NCBI RefSeq assembly: GCF_009741735.1
Contig: NZ_WHOH01000001.1
Coordinates: forward strand, 1,612,001 to 1,676,000
Direction of reading: 5' to 3'
Origin: Lentibacillus sp. JNUCC-1
GTDB lineage: Bacteria > Bacillota > Bacilli > Bacillales > Amphibacillaceae
Length of the DNA: 64,000 nucleotides
Under the pieces are notes generated by a model that did no database searches, was not told the DNA's origin, and saw only the letters and a program-made list of their open reading frames with translations. Both the position numbers and the translations under genes were made by a program. Below, piece after piece: positions 42,221-51,267 of the stretch. The stretch's first letter is position 1. Every line of letters begins with the position of its first letter.

Positions 42221-43320
42221 AAGGTAACGTATTAATTGCAGGCCTCGGCTTAATCGGCGGGTCGCTGGCCCTCGCCATTAAAAGTGCCCATCCCGATGCT
42301 AAAATATATGGATACGACGTGAATCAGAGTGAAATGGACAAAGCCTCGGCACGCCGCATCATTGATCACCAGGCCGCGTCCTTTCGCTACGGAGCGGAGA
42401 GAGCTGATTTAATTATCCTGGCAACGCCCGTGCTCAACATGGAGCCGCTTATCAGGCAATTACCTAGTCTGAATCTCAGAAAAAATGCGATCATCACAGA
42501 TACGGGCAGCACCAAAGGCGGGGTCATGAAATTTGCGGAGATGATAAGGGAAAGCGGGCTGACGTTCATCGGCGGACACCCGATGGCAGGGTCACATAAA
42601 ACAGGAGTGGAAAGCGCCAAAGCTCATCTATTTGAAAATGCCTATTACGTGCTGACACCGTGCGACGATACGCCGACAGACAAAATAGCGGATTTGAAAC
42701 ACTGGCTCAGCGGCACACGCTCACACTTTCTTGTGCTGGATACCGAGGAGCATGACGCCATTACAGGCGTCATCAGCCATTTTCCCCATGTGATTGCGGC
42801 TGGTTTGGTCAACCTCACCCAAAAACACGCCACGGAAAATCCACTGATCAGCATGCTGGCAGCAGGCGGATTTCGGGATATCACCCGAATTGCCTCCAGC
42901 AGCCCCGTTATGTGGAAAGATATCGTCAAACAAAATCGCGGTAATCTGCTGGAGCTATTGGACAATTGGATGGCTGAAATGCGCCACATCCAGATGGTTC
43001 TGACGGAAGACGATGAAGCCGAGATCCTTCAATTTTTTGAAGCGGCCAAGACCTATCGCGATTCACTTCCGGTCCATTCCAAAGGCGCACTCCAGCCTTA
43101 CTATGATCTGGATGTCGATGTAATTGATGTGCCAGGCGCCATTGCGCGGATTACAGCTCTCCTGGCTGAAGAAGGGATCAGCGTGACCAACCTTCATATT
43201 ATGGAAGCACGGGAAGGCTTGCTCGGTGTCCTGCGCGTAAGTTTTCAAAATGAGTCAGATCGTGAGCGGGCCCGAGTATTACTCGAACAAAGCGCCTATC
43301 AGACGTATGCATCAGCTTGA
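42217..43320 (+). CDS. tyrA: Prephenate dehydrogenase
   Basis: 367 residues, start overlapping hisC (ATGA). NAD-binding motif AGLGLIGGSLALAIK, catalytic region GGHPMAGSHKTGVE, and C-terminal ACT domain (~295-365; VIDVPGAIARITALLAEEGISVTNLHI). Makes 4-hydroxyphenylpyruvate for tyrosine; the ACT domain probably senses tyrosine. Confidence 0.95.
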   Translation: MKGNVLIAGLGLIGGSLALAIKSAHPDAKIYGYDVNQSEMDKASARRIIDHQAASFRYGAERADLIILATPVLNMEPLIRQLPSLNLRKNAIITDTGSTKGGVMKFAEMIRESGLTFIGGHPMAGSHKTGVESAKAHLFENAYYVLTPCDDTPTDKIADLKHWLSGTRSHFLVLDTEEHDAITGVISHFPHVIAAGLVNLTQKHATENPLISMLAAGGFRDITRIASSSPVMWKDIVKQNRGNLLELLDNWMAEMRHIQMVLTEDDEAEILQFFEAAKTYRDSLPVHSKGALQPYYDLDVDVIDVPGAIARITALLAEEGISVTNLHIMEAREGLLGVLRVSFQNESDRERARVLLEQSAYQTYASA

Positions 43321-43332
43321 GGAGGAGATTCC

Positions 43333-44619
43333 GTGTCGTCACACATTGTAGCAAAAAATAAACAAGGGCTTACCGGCACGATGCACGTGCCGAGTGATAA
43401 ATCCATTTCACATCGGGCGGTGATGCTCGGCTCATTGGCAAAAGGTAAAACCATTGTGAACGGCTTTTTGAACGCAGAAGATTGTTTGCAGACAATCAGC
43501 TGTTTCAGGCAAATGGGGGTGGCGATCACCCAGGAAGACGCTTATGTTGAAATTGAGGGGAATGGGCTGGCGGGCTTGCAGGAACCGCGGGAGGTCCTTG
43601 AATTGGGAAACTCCGGCACGACGATTCGGTTACTGGCGGGCATTCTGGCAGGCCGACCGTTCCATTCCGTCTTGCAGGGCGATGCCTCACTTGCGACACG
43701 GCCCATGGGCAGAATCGCCAAGCCGCTCCGTCTTATGGGCGCTGCGATTGATGGCCGGGGTAATGGCATGTATACCCCGCTTTCTGTTCGAGGCGGCGGT
43801 CTCCGAGGCATTGATTACCAGTCTCCGGTCGCAAGCGCACAGGTTAAATCAGCTGTTTTGCTCGCGGGATTACAAGCTGAGGGCACAACATCGGTCACAG
43901 AGCCCGCTTTGTCCAGAGACCATACAGAACGCATGCTGCGGGCATTCGGGGTACAGGTGGATGTGAATGGAAATACCATCGCCATCGAGGGCGGACAAAC
44001 ATTGACAGGAACCACATTGAACATTCCCGGTGACATCTCATCGGCTGCTTTCTTTCTGGTAGCTGGCGCTGTAGTTCCAGAGAGCAGCATTTTGATTCAA
44101 AACGTCGGCATGAACCCTACCAGATCTGGGATCATTGACGCGCTTCAAGACATGGGAGCCTCTTTGACCATAAAGCACTTCGACGAGAAACGCGCAGAAC
44201 CAGCTGCCGATCTTCACATTCAATCTGGGCCTTTGAGGGGCATTGAGTTGGGCGGAGACTTGATTCCAAGGCTGATCGACGAGATTCCGGTGATCGCCCT
44301 TGCTGCCACACAAGCAGAAGGACGGACTGTGATCAAAGATGCCGCAGAATTAAAGGTGAAAGAAACGAACCGCATCGATACGGTTGCAATGGAATTGAAT
44401 AAAATGGGGGCCCATGTTGAACCGACCGACGACGGGATGATCATTCATGGCCCCACCCCGCTAAAAGGCACAACGGTCAACAGCCACGGCGACCACCGCA
44501 TCGGGATGATGCTTGCCATCGCGGGCTGCATTGCCGAGGGTGAAACTGTCGTGGAAAATAGCGAGGCTATTCATGTGTCCTTTCCTGACTTCTTTGAACG
44601 TCTGGAGGGCTTGTATTAG
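43333..44619 (+). CDS. aroA: EPSP synthase (3-phosphoshikimate 1-carboxyvinyltransferase)
   Basis: 428 residues from GTG 43333 after GAGGAGA. Motifs [40 protein letters not shown] and [12 protein letters not shown] cover both substrate-binding lobes. The SDKSxSHR/GNSGTxxR form is the class II type found in Gram-positives. Called aroE in Bacillus. Last gene of the operon. Confidence 0.96.
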   Translation: MSSHIVAKNKQGLTGTMHVPSDKSISHRAVMLGSLAKGKTIVNGFLNAEDCLQTISCFRQMGVAITQEDAYVEIEGNGLAGLQEPREVLELGNSGTTIRLLAGILAGRPFHSVLQGDASLATRPMGRIAKPLRLMGAAIDGRGNGMYTPLSVRGGGLRGIDYQSPVASAQVKSAVLLAGLQAEGTTSVTEPALSRDHTERMLRAFGVQVDVNGNTIAIEGGQTLTGTTLNIPGDISSAAFFLVAGAVVPESSILIQNVGMNPTRSGIIDALQDMGASLTIKHFDEKRAEPAADLHIQSGPLRGIELGGDLIPRLIDEIPVIALAATQAEGRTVIKDAAELKVKETNRIDTVAMELNKMGAHVEPTDDGMIIHGPTPLKGTTVNSHGDHRIGMMLAIAGCIAEGETVVENSEAIHVSFPDFFERLEGLY

Positions 44620-44651
44620 AGTGAGGCCGGGGTTTTGAGGTGTATGCAGGT

Positions 44652-44692
44652 AAGCCGGACGGAACATGTTGTTCTGTCTGGCTTATTTATTT
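44652..44692 (+). terminator. Terminator of the aro operon
   Basis: AAGCCGGAC-GAAC-ATGTT-GTTC-GTCTGGCTT followed by ATTTATTT. 33 bases after the aroA stop, just before array C. Confidence 0.8.
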
Positions 44693-44716
44693 GGAACGGG
44701 TTTGGGAGTGGCGGCA

Positions 44717-44863
44717 ATCTGGGGAGTTTCTGCGAGTATCAATGGAGTTTGGGTTGTTATCAATGGAGTTTTGGGAGGTATCAGGGGAGTTGTGCTACCT
44801 ATCGCTGGAGTTTCCATGAGTATCCAGGGAGTTAGGCTATCAATCCGGGAAGTTTTGCGGATT
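44717..44863 (+). repeat. Tandem array C: seven 21-bp units
   Basis: Units begin at 44717, 44738, 44759, 44780, 44801, 44822 and 44843, each ATC-NNN-GGAGTT (last one ATCCGGGAAGTT) followed by a variable 9 bases. Same sequence family as array D, 9 kb away. The period is exact with no indel in seven units. Non-coding; between the aro terminator and the VOC gene. Confidence 0.92.
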
Positions 44864-44960
44864 GGGGCCTTTAACTTTTAAACCCAACAGCTTTCTTCTT
44901 AACGAAAAAAGTCGAAGTGATATAATTAAGAGAGATTGTAACTTGGAAGGGGAACTGAAC

Positions 44961-45341
44961 ATGTCTATCAGACTGGATCATACGGTGATATATGCCAAGG
45001 ATCACAAGAAAGCAGCGCGCGAATTTGCCGATGTGATGGGGGTGCGTGTCGGGAGAATTGCTGGGCCCGGTTATGACTTTTCAGCGGTTCAGGTAAACAA
45101 TGAGCTTTCGATTTATTTCATGGAGCGGGATCAAATCAGTTTGGAGCAGCATATGGCGTTTGATGTGGATGGGCGGACCTTTGACCGGATCCTCAAGCAA
45201 CTCAAGAAACAGGACATTGCTTACGGCAGCAGCCCTTTTGACAGGGAAAACATGCGCACCGACCACGACTTTGCACCTCGCGGACTGTTTTGGACAAACG
45301 TCGACGGATGCTTGTTTGAAATCATGACATTTGGATTTTGA
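44961..45341 (+). CDS. VOC-family (glyoxalase/bleomycin-resistance fold) protein
   Basis: 126 residues from ATG 44961 after GGAAGGGG. Two beta-alpha-beta-beta-beta modules: RLDHTVIYAKDHKKAAREFADVMGVRVGR and HMAFDVDGRTFDRILKQLKKQDIAYG, ending RGLFWTNVDGCLFEIMTFGF. Possible metal ligands are His6, His/Glu around the strand ends. The substrate is unknown; small VOC proteins act as dioxygenases, lyases or drug binders. Confidence 0.85.
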   Translation: MSIRLDHTVIYAKDHKKAAREFADVMGVRVGRIAGPGYDFSAVQVNNELSIYFMERDQISLEQHMAFDVDGRTFDRILKQLKKQDIAYGSSPFDRENMRTDHDFAPRGLFWTNVDGCLFEIMTFGF

Positions 45342-45395
45342 CAGTGGGTTTTGTTAAGCTCTTTTCACAGTTACAGTAGACACAAAATGCGAATC

Positions 45396-45552
45396 AGCGG
45401 AAACTTGGAGTGACTGCCTCTGGCAATCGCTCGGGGAAAACACTCCGCGTTCCGTGGGCGCTGCTGAGCCTCCTCGCGCTACCGCGCTCCGGGGTCTCAC
45501 CGAGGCTTATCCTCCCACTGGAGTCTCCGTGTTTTCCCCGAGCTTGGTGAAG
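45396..45552 (-). repeat. Bacillales GC-rich dispersed repeat, copy 1
   Basis: GC-rich block in an otherwise moderate-GC gap. On the minus strand it includes GTGAGACCCCGGAGCGCGGTA and GCGAGGAGGCTCAGCAGCGCCC, bracketed by inverted GGGGAAAACAC/GTGTTTTCCCC ends. The 'gagacccc...gaggaggctc' layout is a repeat seen throughout Bacillaceae genomes. Non-coding. Opposite orientation to copy 2. Confidence 0.7.
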
Positions 45553-45723
45553 CGTCCTTACTCTCGTTCTCGATTTTGTAAGCAGGAGAATTGAAAGTAT
45601 AATGCGCCTCATGAAATCGGCAATTACCACTCATAAGTTGAGTTAGTATGAGCTGCTCACGAAAAGTTCACGTTCATTCTTGATTTCTTGAGCAAAACGT
45701 CCAAGCACCTACTTAACATGAAG

Positions 45724-45914
45724 TGATTGGAGCGAAGGGAAGTCGACTCCTGCGGGAACAGCACGAGTCCGAAGACCCCACAGTGAGCGTTCTTTGCGAG
45801 CGAGGAGGCTGAGGCCGTGCCCGCGGCTAGAAGACACTGTGAAAGTGGTGTTCTTGAACAGATGTCGCACTTGAGCTGTGATAAAGTTAAAGCGACTTCC
45901 CGTAGCGGAAATCA
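45724..45914 (+). repeat. Bacillales GC-rich dispersed repeat, copy 2
   Basis: GGGAAGTCGACTCCTGCGGG, then GTCCGAAGACCCCACAGTGA, GCGAGGAGGCTGAGGCCGTG and a far end AGCGACTTCCCGTAGC that pairs with the start, with an extra AT-richer insert at ~45837-45890. Same family as copy 1, inverted relative to it. Confidence 0.7.
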
Positions 45915-46075
45915 CGCCCCTCTCATAAAAGTATATTGGGTTTGCTTAGTTCGCAGTTTTACGGCTTCTATCCCTCAACTCTGGCAACAATCCACACTAA
46001 AATTTCCTCTGTTATAATAATCAAATTCAGGGTATACCCAGATAGAAGTGATCAATACATAAGGAAGTGACCATC

Positions 46076-47188
46076 ATGAAAAAATCTGTCGCCTTAATTT
46101 TGGGCGTGTTTCTTATTCTGTTGCTGGCCGCTTGTTCGGATAACAATGCGGATCAAGAGGAGAACAATGGAAAAGAAGAGAATTCAAACACAGAGGAAAA
46201 TGCAGCACCTGAACCTGAAGACAAAGAAAAGCCCGAAGACAAGGAACCGGCTCAACCTTATAAAGCACTGAAGCCGGCAGAGGATGCCAAGCCTCTTGAA
46301 CAAAAACTCACTCAACAAGAACTTGAAAATATGCCCGATGCCGAAGCTCATGGAAGCGACCCCGCCCGCATGGTTCCGGTTGGCCAAACATTGGTCAAAG
46401 GGGCGGAGGACCAAACAAACGGCCCTTTGAAAAATCATAGGATTGTCGCCTATTATGGACATCCGAACTCTGAAAACATGGGAATTTTAGGGGAGATGGG
46501 GAAGGACGAGCTCATGAAAAAGCTGAAAGAACAGACACAGGCGTATTCAGATGCGGATCCTGAACGGCCGGCTGTGCCCATGATCGAGCTCATTTCCACT
46601 GTTGCACAGCGGGATCCAGGTCCTGAGGGCCATTATTATCACAGGACACCACCAGAGCTTATTGACGAATATGCCGATCTCGCCAAGGAGAACGATGCCC
46701 TGCTGATGCTGGATGTTCAGCTCGGAACCGATTCTGTTCTTCATCAGGTTAAATTGCTTGAAGAGTGGCTGAAGCTTCCTTACGTCCACCTCGCCATCGA
46801 CACCGAATTCCACGTGGCTGAAGGCGAAACACCCGGCGTCGATCTTGGCGGCGTTGACGGTGCTGAAGTCCAGGAAGCGGTGGAATATCTGACAGACCTG
46901 GTGGAAGAAAATGATTTGCCGGATAAAATGATCGTCGTCCATCAGTTCATAGATGACGCGATCACAAACAAATCAGCCATTCGACCAAGCGAACATGTGC
47001 AAGTCACATTGAACTATGACGGCTGGGGCGATGCATCGACGAAGAAGTCGCTTTATCGCAAATTCGTGCGCAACGAAGCCGTCCAATACGGCGGCTTTAA
47101 AATTTTTTATAAAAAAGATGAACCAATCATGACTCCTGAAGAGGTGCTGAAGCTGGATCCTAATCCGGCGATTGTGAATTACCAGTAA
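46076..47188 (+). CDS. Lipoprotein of unknown function
   Basis: 370 residues from ATG 46076 after AAGGAAGTG. Signal peptide with lipobox LLLAACSD (Cys20), then a ~55-residue acidic, Glu/Asn/Pro-rich linker and a globular domain from ~110: NHRIVAYYGHPNSENMGILG, LMLDVQLGTDSVLHQVKLLEEWLKLPYVHLAIDTEFHV, DKMIVVHQFIDDAI. The D-x-Q-x-G and IDTEFHV stretches look like strand ends of a TIM-barrel, suggesting a glycosidase- or esterase-like fold, but no family is certain. Upstream of the Wadjet operon but on the opposite strand. Confidence 0.7.
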   Translation: MKKSVALILGVFLILLLAACSDNNADQEENNGKEENSNTEENAAPEPEDKEKPEDKEPAQPYKALKPAEDAKPLEQKLTQQELENMPDAEAHGSDPARMVPVGQTLVKGAEDQTNGPLKNHRIVAYYGHPNSENMGILGEMGKDELMKKLKEQTQAYSDADPERPAVPMIELISTVAQRDPGPEGHYYHRTPPELIDEYADLAKENDALLMLDVQLGTDSVLHQVKLLEEWLKLPYVHLAIDTEFHVAEGETPGVDLGGVDGAEVQEAVEYLTDLVEENDLPDKMIVVHQFIDDAITNKSAIRPSEHVQVTLNYDGWGDASTKKSLYRKFVRNEAVQYGGFKIFYKKDEPIMTPEEVLKLDPNPAIVNYQ

Positions 47189-47238
47189 AGGGTCAAAGAA
47201 GATGACGCTAATATCAGTGGAGTTTGTAAGATAGTTAT

Positions 47239-47272
47239 TTAAAAAGCCCGGGGAACGTACCCGGACTTTTTA
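47239..47272. terminator. Bidirectional terminator between lipoprotein and jetC
   Basis: AAAAAGCCCGGGGAACGTAC-CCGGACTTTTT: an 8-10 base stem flanked by A and T runs, suiting both convergent genes. Confidence 0.75.
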
Positions 47273-47345
47273 AATGCAATAAACTGGGCCACCAATCCAC
47301 CATTGCCCCTGTTGCTGTCTGGTCCATGGAACCTGTGCTTCTCAT

Positions 47346-50300
47346 CTACTTCTCTTGGACGGTAGCTCCTGTTCCTGTGGTTCTTTTCACCTTGAAGATG
47401 GTGCTTTTGGGAATGTTGGGATTGTGGTGGACGACGTAAGCTTTTGAAAAGCGGTATAGATATGCTTCTTCGTGTGATTTTGGTGTGAGAATGATCATTT
47501 TGCGGTTCAATTCCTGTTCATATAGTTCGAACACTTTGTCTTTCCGGCCTTCGTCAAGGGCACTGTCGAATTCGTCGAGTACAATGTATCCGGGTGAGGC
47601 TTCGATGGTTTGTAGCAGGGCGAGCGCGAACAGCAGGGAGCTGAGTGACTCTTCCCCACCTGAGACACCTTTTCCGACTTTGCCACCCCTCGCTTTCTCA
47701 CTGACATCCTCCACTTTGCCTCGGTGGCCTTCTTTCCTTGCTTTAATGAATAATGTATAGCGGATTTGGCCGCGGCGATTGGTATTCATATCCCACTCGA
47801 TTTTCCCTTCAAATCCGAATAAGGACATGTAATGCACAAACTTCTGATTCACGGCGATGATTTTCATGTTGATGGTGCTTTCCAGATCTTCTTTTAGGGT
47901 TTCCATTTTTTCTGTATAGTCTTCCAGTAGGATCTTGGATTTCTTGACTTCATTTTCTGACCGGTCATACGCTTCCTTCATCTTCTCATAGTTCTCGGGA
48001 GCAGCTTCGTCAATACCTGTTTCATTTACAGCATTGTCATAAGTTGCTTTACCTCGTTCCCGGTGTTCTTCAGCAGTCGGTTTGGTCATCTCAGGAAGCT
48101 GTTGCAGTTCTTCTTTAAACTGGTTCATGAAATGTGGGGCCGATTCATGCAGCCGCCGCATTTCTCTCCTTGTCCGACTGTAGCTCTCCTCGTTTGTTAC
48201 ATGGGCTTCTGACCTGTCTCTGATTTGCCGTTCTATCTGTTCAACTTCTCGGTCCTGATAGTTGATATTCTCGGCGATGGCATCCAGTTTAGTATTGAGC
48301 TGGCGTTGTTCCCGTCGCTTTGTATCCAGGTCATCATGCAATTGGTCCAGTTGTTTATTTTTAACTTTCTTGTCACGGTTAAGCGAGTCAAGCAGTTCGT
48401 TCAACTCTTGCACTTCCTTGATCTTGGCTTGCTCCTGTCTGTATTGCGCATAGGTGTCTTGATATTCCTGGTAGGTCGTAGCCTGTTGTTTCCATTCGGC
48501 GAGTGTGGTTTTTAGGCCGTCCAAATCACGCTGGGCCTGCTGCTGGACCTGTTCAAGATCGGTCAGCTCCTGCTTAAGTTTAGTGTGCTGATTCTGTTGC
48601 CATTCCCGCTCGTTTGCATGTCTTAAAAAAGCTTCGGCATCTTTCAGTGATTCACGCCGGCTGAACAAAGTTGAGTTTACATTCTTGAGGTCTTCAATCC
48701 TTTTTGTAAGCTTCTCGCGCTGGGCCTTAATGTCAGCCAGCTCCTGCTCAACTTCAGCCTGGTATGTTTGCAGCATTTTTTCACTCAAGATGATTTTCTG
48801 ATCTTCTTGCGGGCCCCTGATACCTCTTGGATCAACCAGCATACCTTTGTCAATAACCGGTTTTTCTTCTATAAAAAAAGATCGTGTCCACCAGAGTGCC
48901 TTCACAGCAAATGCATACTGCTCGTCCGTTAACCCGTCCTTTACTTTGATGTGCTGCTCCGGCAAATGGGTGATGGTCTTTTCCGGCACCACTTGAGGCA
49001 GGGGCACGTGATATAGATCCGTTGGCGCACGAAAAGCTTTTGTATTAACAAACAGGGTATATTTGATCGCATCAAACAGTTGCTCATCCCGGTGTTTTGC
49101 AGAATCATCCAGTGTGAGCAGATCCCGCAGCGGGTAGGCAGCAATGTTTTGTCTGGCAAAATATTGGAGCGAGGTCTCCTGCCTGGGAGAGAGCAATTTG
49201 TTTTGACGGAGATGGTCCAGCTCCCGGGACAGGCTTTTTTCTTGGGCACCAAGATCACGCAGCAAATCTTTGTCAGATTCGATCCGGCGGTCATTCTGAT
49301 CCATTTCATCTTGAACAACATTGCTGCTGCGATAAGCTGCAATCAAGTCGTTCACTTCTTTTTCACGGTGACGGTCCTGTTCAATTTTAACGCTTAGCTT
49401 TGCGATTTCGGATGTGAGCTCATTCATCTGTTGCAAAAGGTTGCTGCTCGCTTCTTCTATATCATTGATGGACTGGTTAAAACGGCTGCAGGCCTCTTCT
49501 GCCTCTTGCAATCTCTCTTTGACATCCTGCTCTGTCATGCCAATCCGATCGACTCGGTTGGTGATTTCATGAATGTCGGCTGAGATGGCATCACGTTTTT
49601 CCTGTGTACTTTGGAGCTGTTGTTTAAGACGGTCCAGATCGGCCATCAGTTCCGTTTCACGGGTTTCACACTGCTCGATCATGTGAGCCAGCGCGTCCTG
49701 CAGTTCTGTTTGCGCGGCATGATCGATTTCCAGCTCTCGTCTCTCTCCCAGCGTTTCTTCTTTGTCACCTTTTAGCTCTACTATCTCCCTTTTCAATGAT
49801 TGAATTTGAGTCATGTGATAATGTTCAAGCCAGAGCAAGCTTGTGTAATATTGCTTAAACCCCTGCTCAAGCCTGCGATTACGATCTTCATAGCGTTCAA
49901 GCTCCGATTTCTTCTGCTTAAGATTCATTTTATTAAGGCGCTGCTTACTCTCGGCTTCCTCTAAGCTTTGTTCCGTTTCTTTCACAAGCTCCTTGCTTTC
50001 TTCCCAGTTCTTCTGGATGTCGTCGATGCCGTTCATCTCACTGAAAATCCGGAAACGTTCCTCAGGAGCCATCACCGCAAACTGGTTGACTTCTTTCTGA
50101 TACCAGATGAGATAGAAGCTGTCGGGGTCAATGGCATATTTGGAAAAAACCAGATTCTTATACTCTGAGAAATTGAGCTTCCCGCCAGCAGCGAATTTCA
50201 TTTCTCTATCCCACTCGTCAATCCTGTCGCCTTCTTCTATATAAAACTCTTTTCTGACTGGTTCACCGGGGTGCTGCTCAATATCCAACCGGAACTGAAC

Positions 50301-50573
50301 GAACAAAGGCGCGTCCACCTTCTTGGTACCGTCATTTTTAAACAGAAGTTCAATACTGGCCCGCCACGTCTGGTCATCCGGGAGGTTGTTCGACTTTAAG
50401 CCTTCAAGGTCCACCTTGCTGGAGTACAGCACACCACCCATGCAGAACGTCACGGTGGATTTGCCAGCCCCGTTCGGACCGGAGATCAGAACGTGATCAT
50501 CATTACCGGAAAAGTCCATGACAGTCGGGGTATAGTCTCGTATGCCAGAAAACTTAAGTCTCCACGGAATCAT
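47346..50573 (-). CDS. jetC: Wadjet JetC, SMC-like ATPase
   Basis: 1075 residues. N-terminal Walker A (SGPNGAGKSTV, ~31-41), long coiled coils either side of a central hinge/elbow (~480-600), and a C-terminal ABC signature GVSGGEESLSSLLFALALLQ with Walker B YIVLDEFDSALDEG and a His switch-like end. Related to MukB/MksB. It forms the loop-extruding motor of the Wadjet complex with JetA and JetB. Its start overlaps jetB by 20 bases. Confidence 0.9.
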   Translation of the reverse strand: MIPWRLKFSGIRDYTPTVMDFSGNDDHVLISGPNGAGKSTVTFCMGGVLYSSKVDLEGLKSNNLPDDQTWRASIELLFKNDGTKKVDAPLFVQFRLDIEQHPGEPVRKEFYIEEGDRIDEWDREMKFAAGGKLNFSEYKNLVFSKYAIDPDSFYLIWYQKEVNQFAVMAPEERFRIFSEMNGIDDIQKNWEESKELVKETEQSLEEAESKQRLNKMNLKQKKSELERYEDRNRRLEQGFKQYYTSLLWLEHYHMTQIQSLKREIVELKGDKEETLGERRELEIDHAAQTELQDALAHMIEQCETRETELMADLDRLKQQLQSTQEKRDAISADIHEITNRVDRIGMTEQDVKERLQEAEEACSRFNQSINDIEEASSNLLQQMNELTSEIAKLSVKIEQDRHREKEVNDLIAAYRSSNVVQDEMDQNDRRIESDKDLLRDLGAQEKSLSRELDHLRQNKLLSPRQETSLQYFARQNIAAYPLRDLLTLDDSAKHRDEQLFDAIKYTLFVNTKAFRAPTDLYHVPLPQVVPEKTITHLPEQHIKVKDGLTDEQYAFAVKALWWTRSFFIEEKPVIDKGMLVDPRGIRGPQEDQKIILSEKMLQTYQAEVEQELADIKAQREKLTKRIEDLKNVNSTLFSRRESLKDAEAFLRHANEREWQQNQHTKLKQELTDLEQVQQQAQRDLDGLKTTLAEWKQQATTYQEYQDTYAQYRQEQAKIKEVQELNELLDSLNRDKKVKNKQLDQLHDDLDTKRREQRQLNTKLDAIAENINYQDREVEQIERQIRDRSEAHVTNEESYSRTRREMRRLHESAPHFMNQFKEELQQLPEMTKPTAEEHRERGKATYDNAVNETGIDEAAPENYEKMKEAYDRSENEVKKSKILLEDYTEKMETLKEDLESTINMKIIAVNQKFVHYMSLFGFEGKIEWDMNTNRRGQIRYTLFIKARKEGHRGKVEDVSEKARGGKVGKGVSGGEESLSSLLFALALLQTIEASPGYIVLDEFDSALDEGRKDKVFELYEQELNRKMIILTPKSHEEAYLYRFSKAYVVHHNPNIPKSTIFKVKRTTGTGATVQEK

Positions 50574-51267
50574 CGTGCATGCCCCCTTTTAGGTTATAGC
50601 GTTTAAAGAAGCGCAGAACATCTTCCATGTGAAGCTGGTTGGATTGGCTGAATTCTGCATATCTACGTAAATATGAATCTGAGAACATGTTCACACCGAT
50701 GGCAGTGAGCTGATAGGCATCTTCACTTGAATCGGTATCAACGTTCTCGATGGCGCCGATTTTTTTCAAAGGATCCAGATTTGCCTGGATTCTTCTTGTC
50801 ACTTGGAGGGATTCATGTCCGAAGCTGTTTACCAGTTGGGAGAAGAGCGTGTACGCGTTCTGCAGGACTTCCTGATGATAGAAGATAAACATCAGGAGGG
50901 ACAGGCTTTCCTTGTTTAACACATTCCGGGCTTGTCTGGCCGGGACCCGCATCAGGGCAGCCACCTGATCCCGGCGCTCGTCATAAACCACTTGGAAATA
51001 ACGGCTGAGCACCTGGTTCAGTCGTTTGATAAATGAGTCGAAAGCAGCTTCGTCGTTATGAACATCGAGTAGCTTCTCCACTTCTTTCTTTGACAGACCG
51101 AAATTGCCGCTGCGAATCGTGGCTGAAGAAGAGAACAAGATATGCATAAAAGCAAGTTCTTCCTCCTTCGTTAAAAATCCCTGCACGGATTGCATGGCTG
51201 CCAGGGGATTGAGATTATTCACTTCTTCTACCTCTTTTCCGGATGCCATAGGTTCCTTGTTCGTCAT
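50554..51267 (-). CDS. jetB: Wadjet JetB, small winged-helix subunit (MukE/DUF4194-like)
   Basis: 237 residues from ATG 51267 after GGAGGTG; upstream in-frame ATGs have no site. Helix-rich with FIKRLNQVLSRYFQVVYDERRDQVAALMRVPARQ and a C-terminal winged-helix-like part (AYQLTAIGVNMFSDSYLRRYAEF). In Wadjet, JetB bridges the kleisin JetA and the SMC motor. Overlaps both neighbours, so it is translated as part of the operon. Confidence 0.85.
   Translation of the reverse strand: MTNKEPMASGKEVEEVNNLNPLAAMQSVQGFLTKEEELAFMHILFSSSATIRSGNFGLSKKEVEKLLDVHNDEAAFDSFIKRLNQVLSRYFQVVYDERRDQVAALMRVPARQARNVLNKESLSLLMFIFYHQEVLQNAYTLFSQLVNSFGHESLQVTRRIQANLDPLKKIGAIENVDTDSSEDAYQLTAIGVNMFSDSYLRRYAEFSQSNQLHMEDVLRFFKRYNLKGGMHDDSVET

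Noticed and set aside
44862..44960. N-terminal extension of the VOC protein
   Set aside because: Starts inside array C and lacks a ribosome site; ATG 44961 has one.
45394..45915. Short frames in the 45.4-45.9 kb gap
   Set aside because: They coincide with the GC-rich dispersed repeats.
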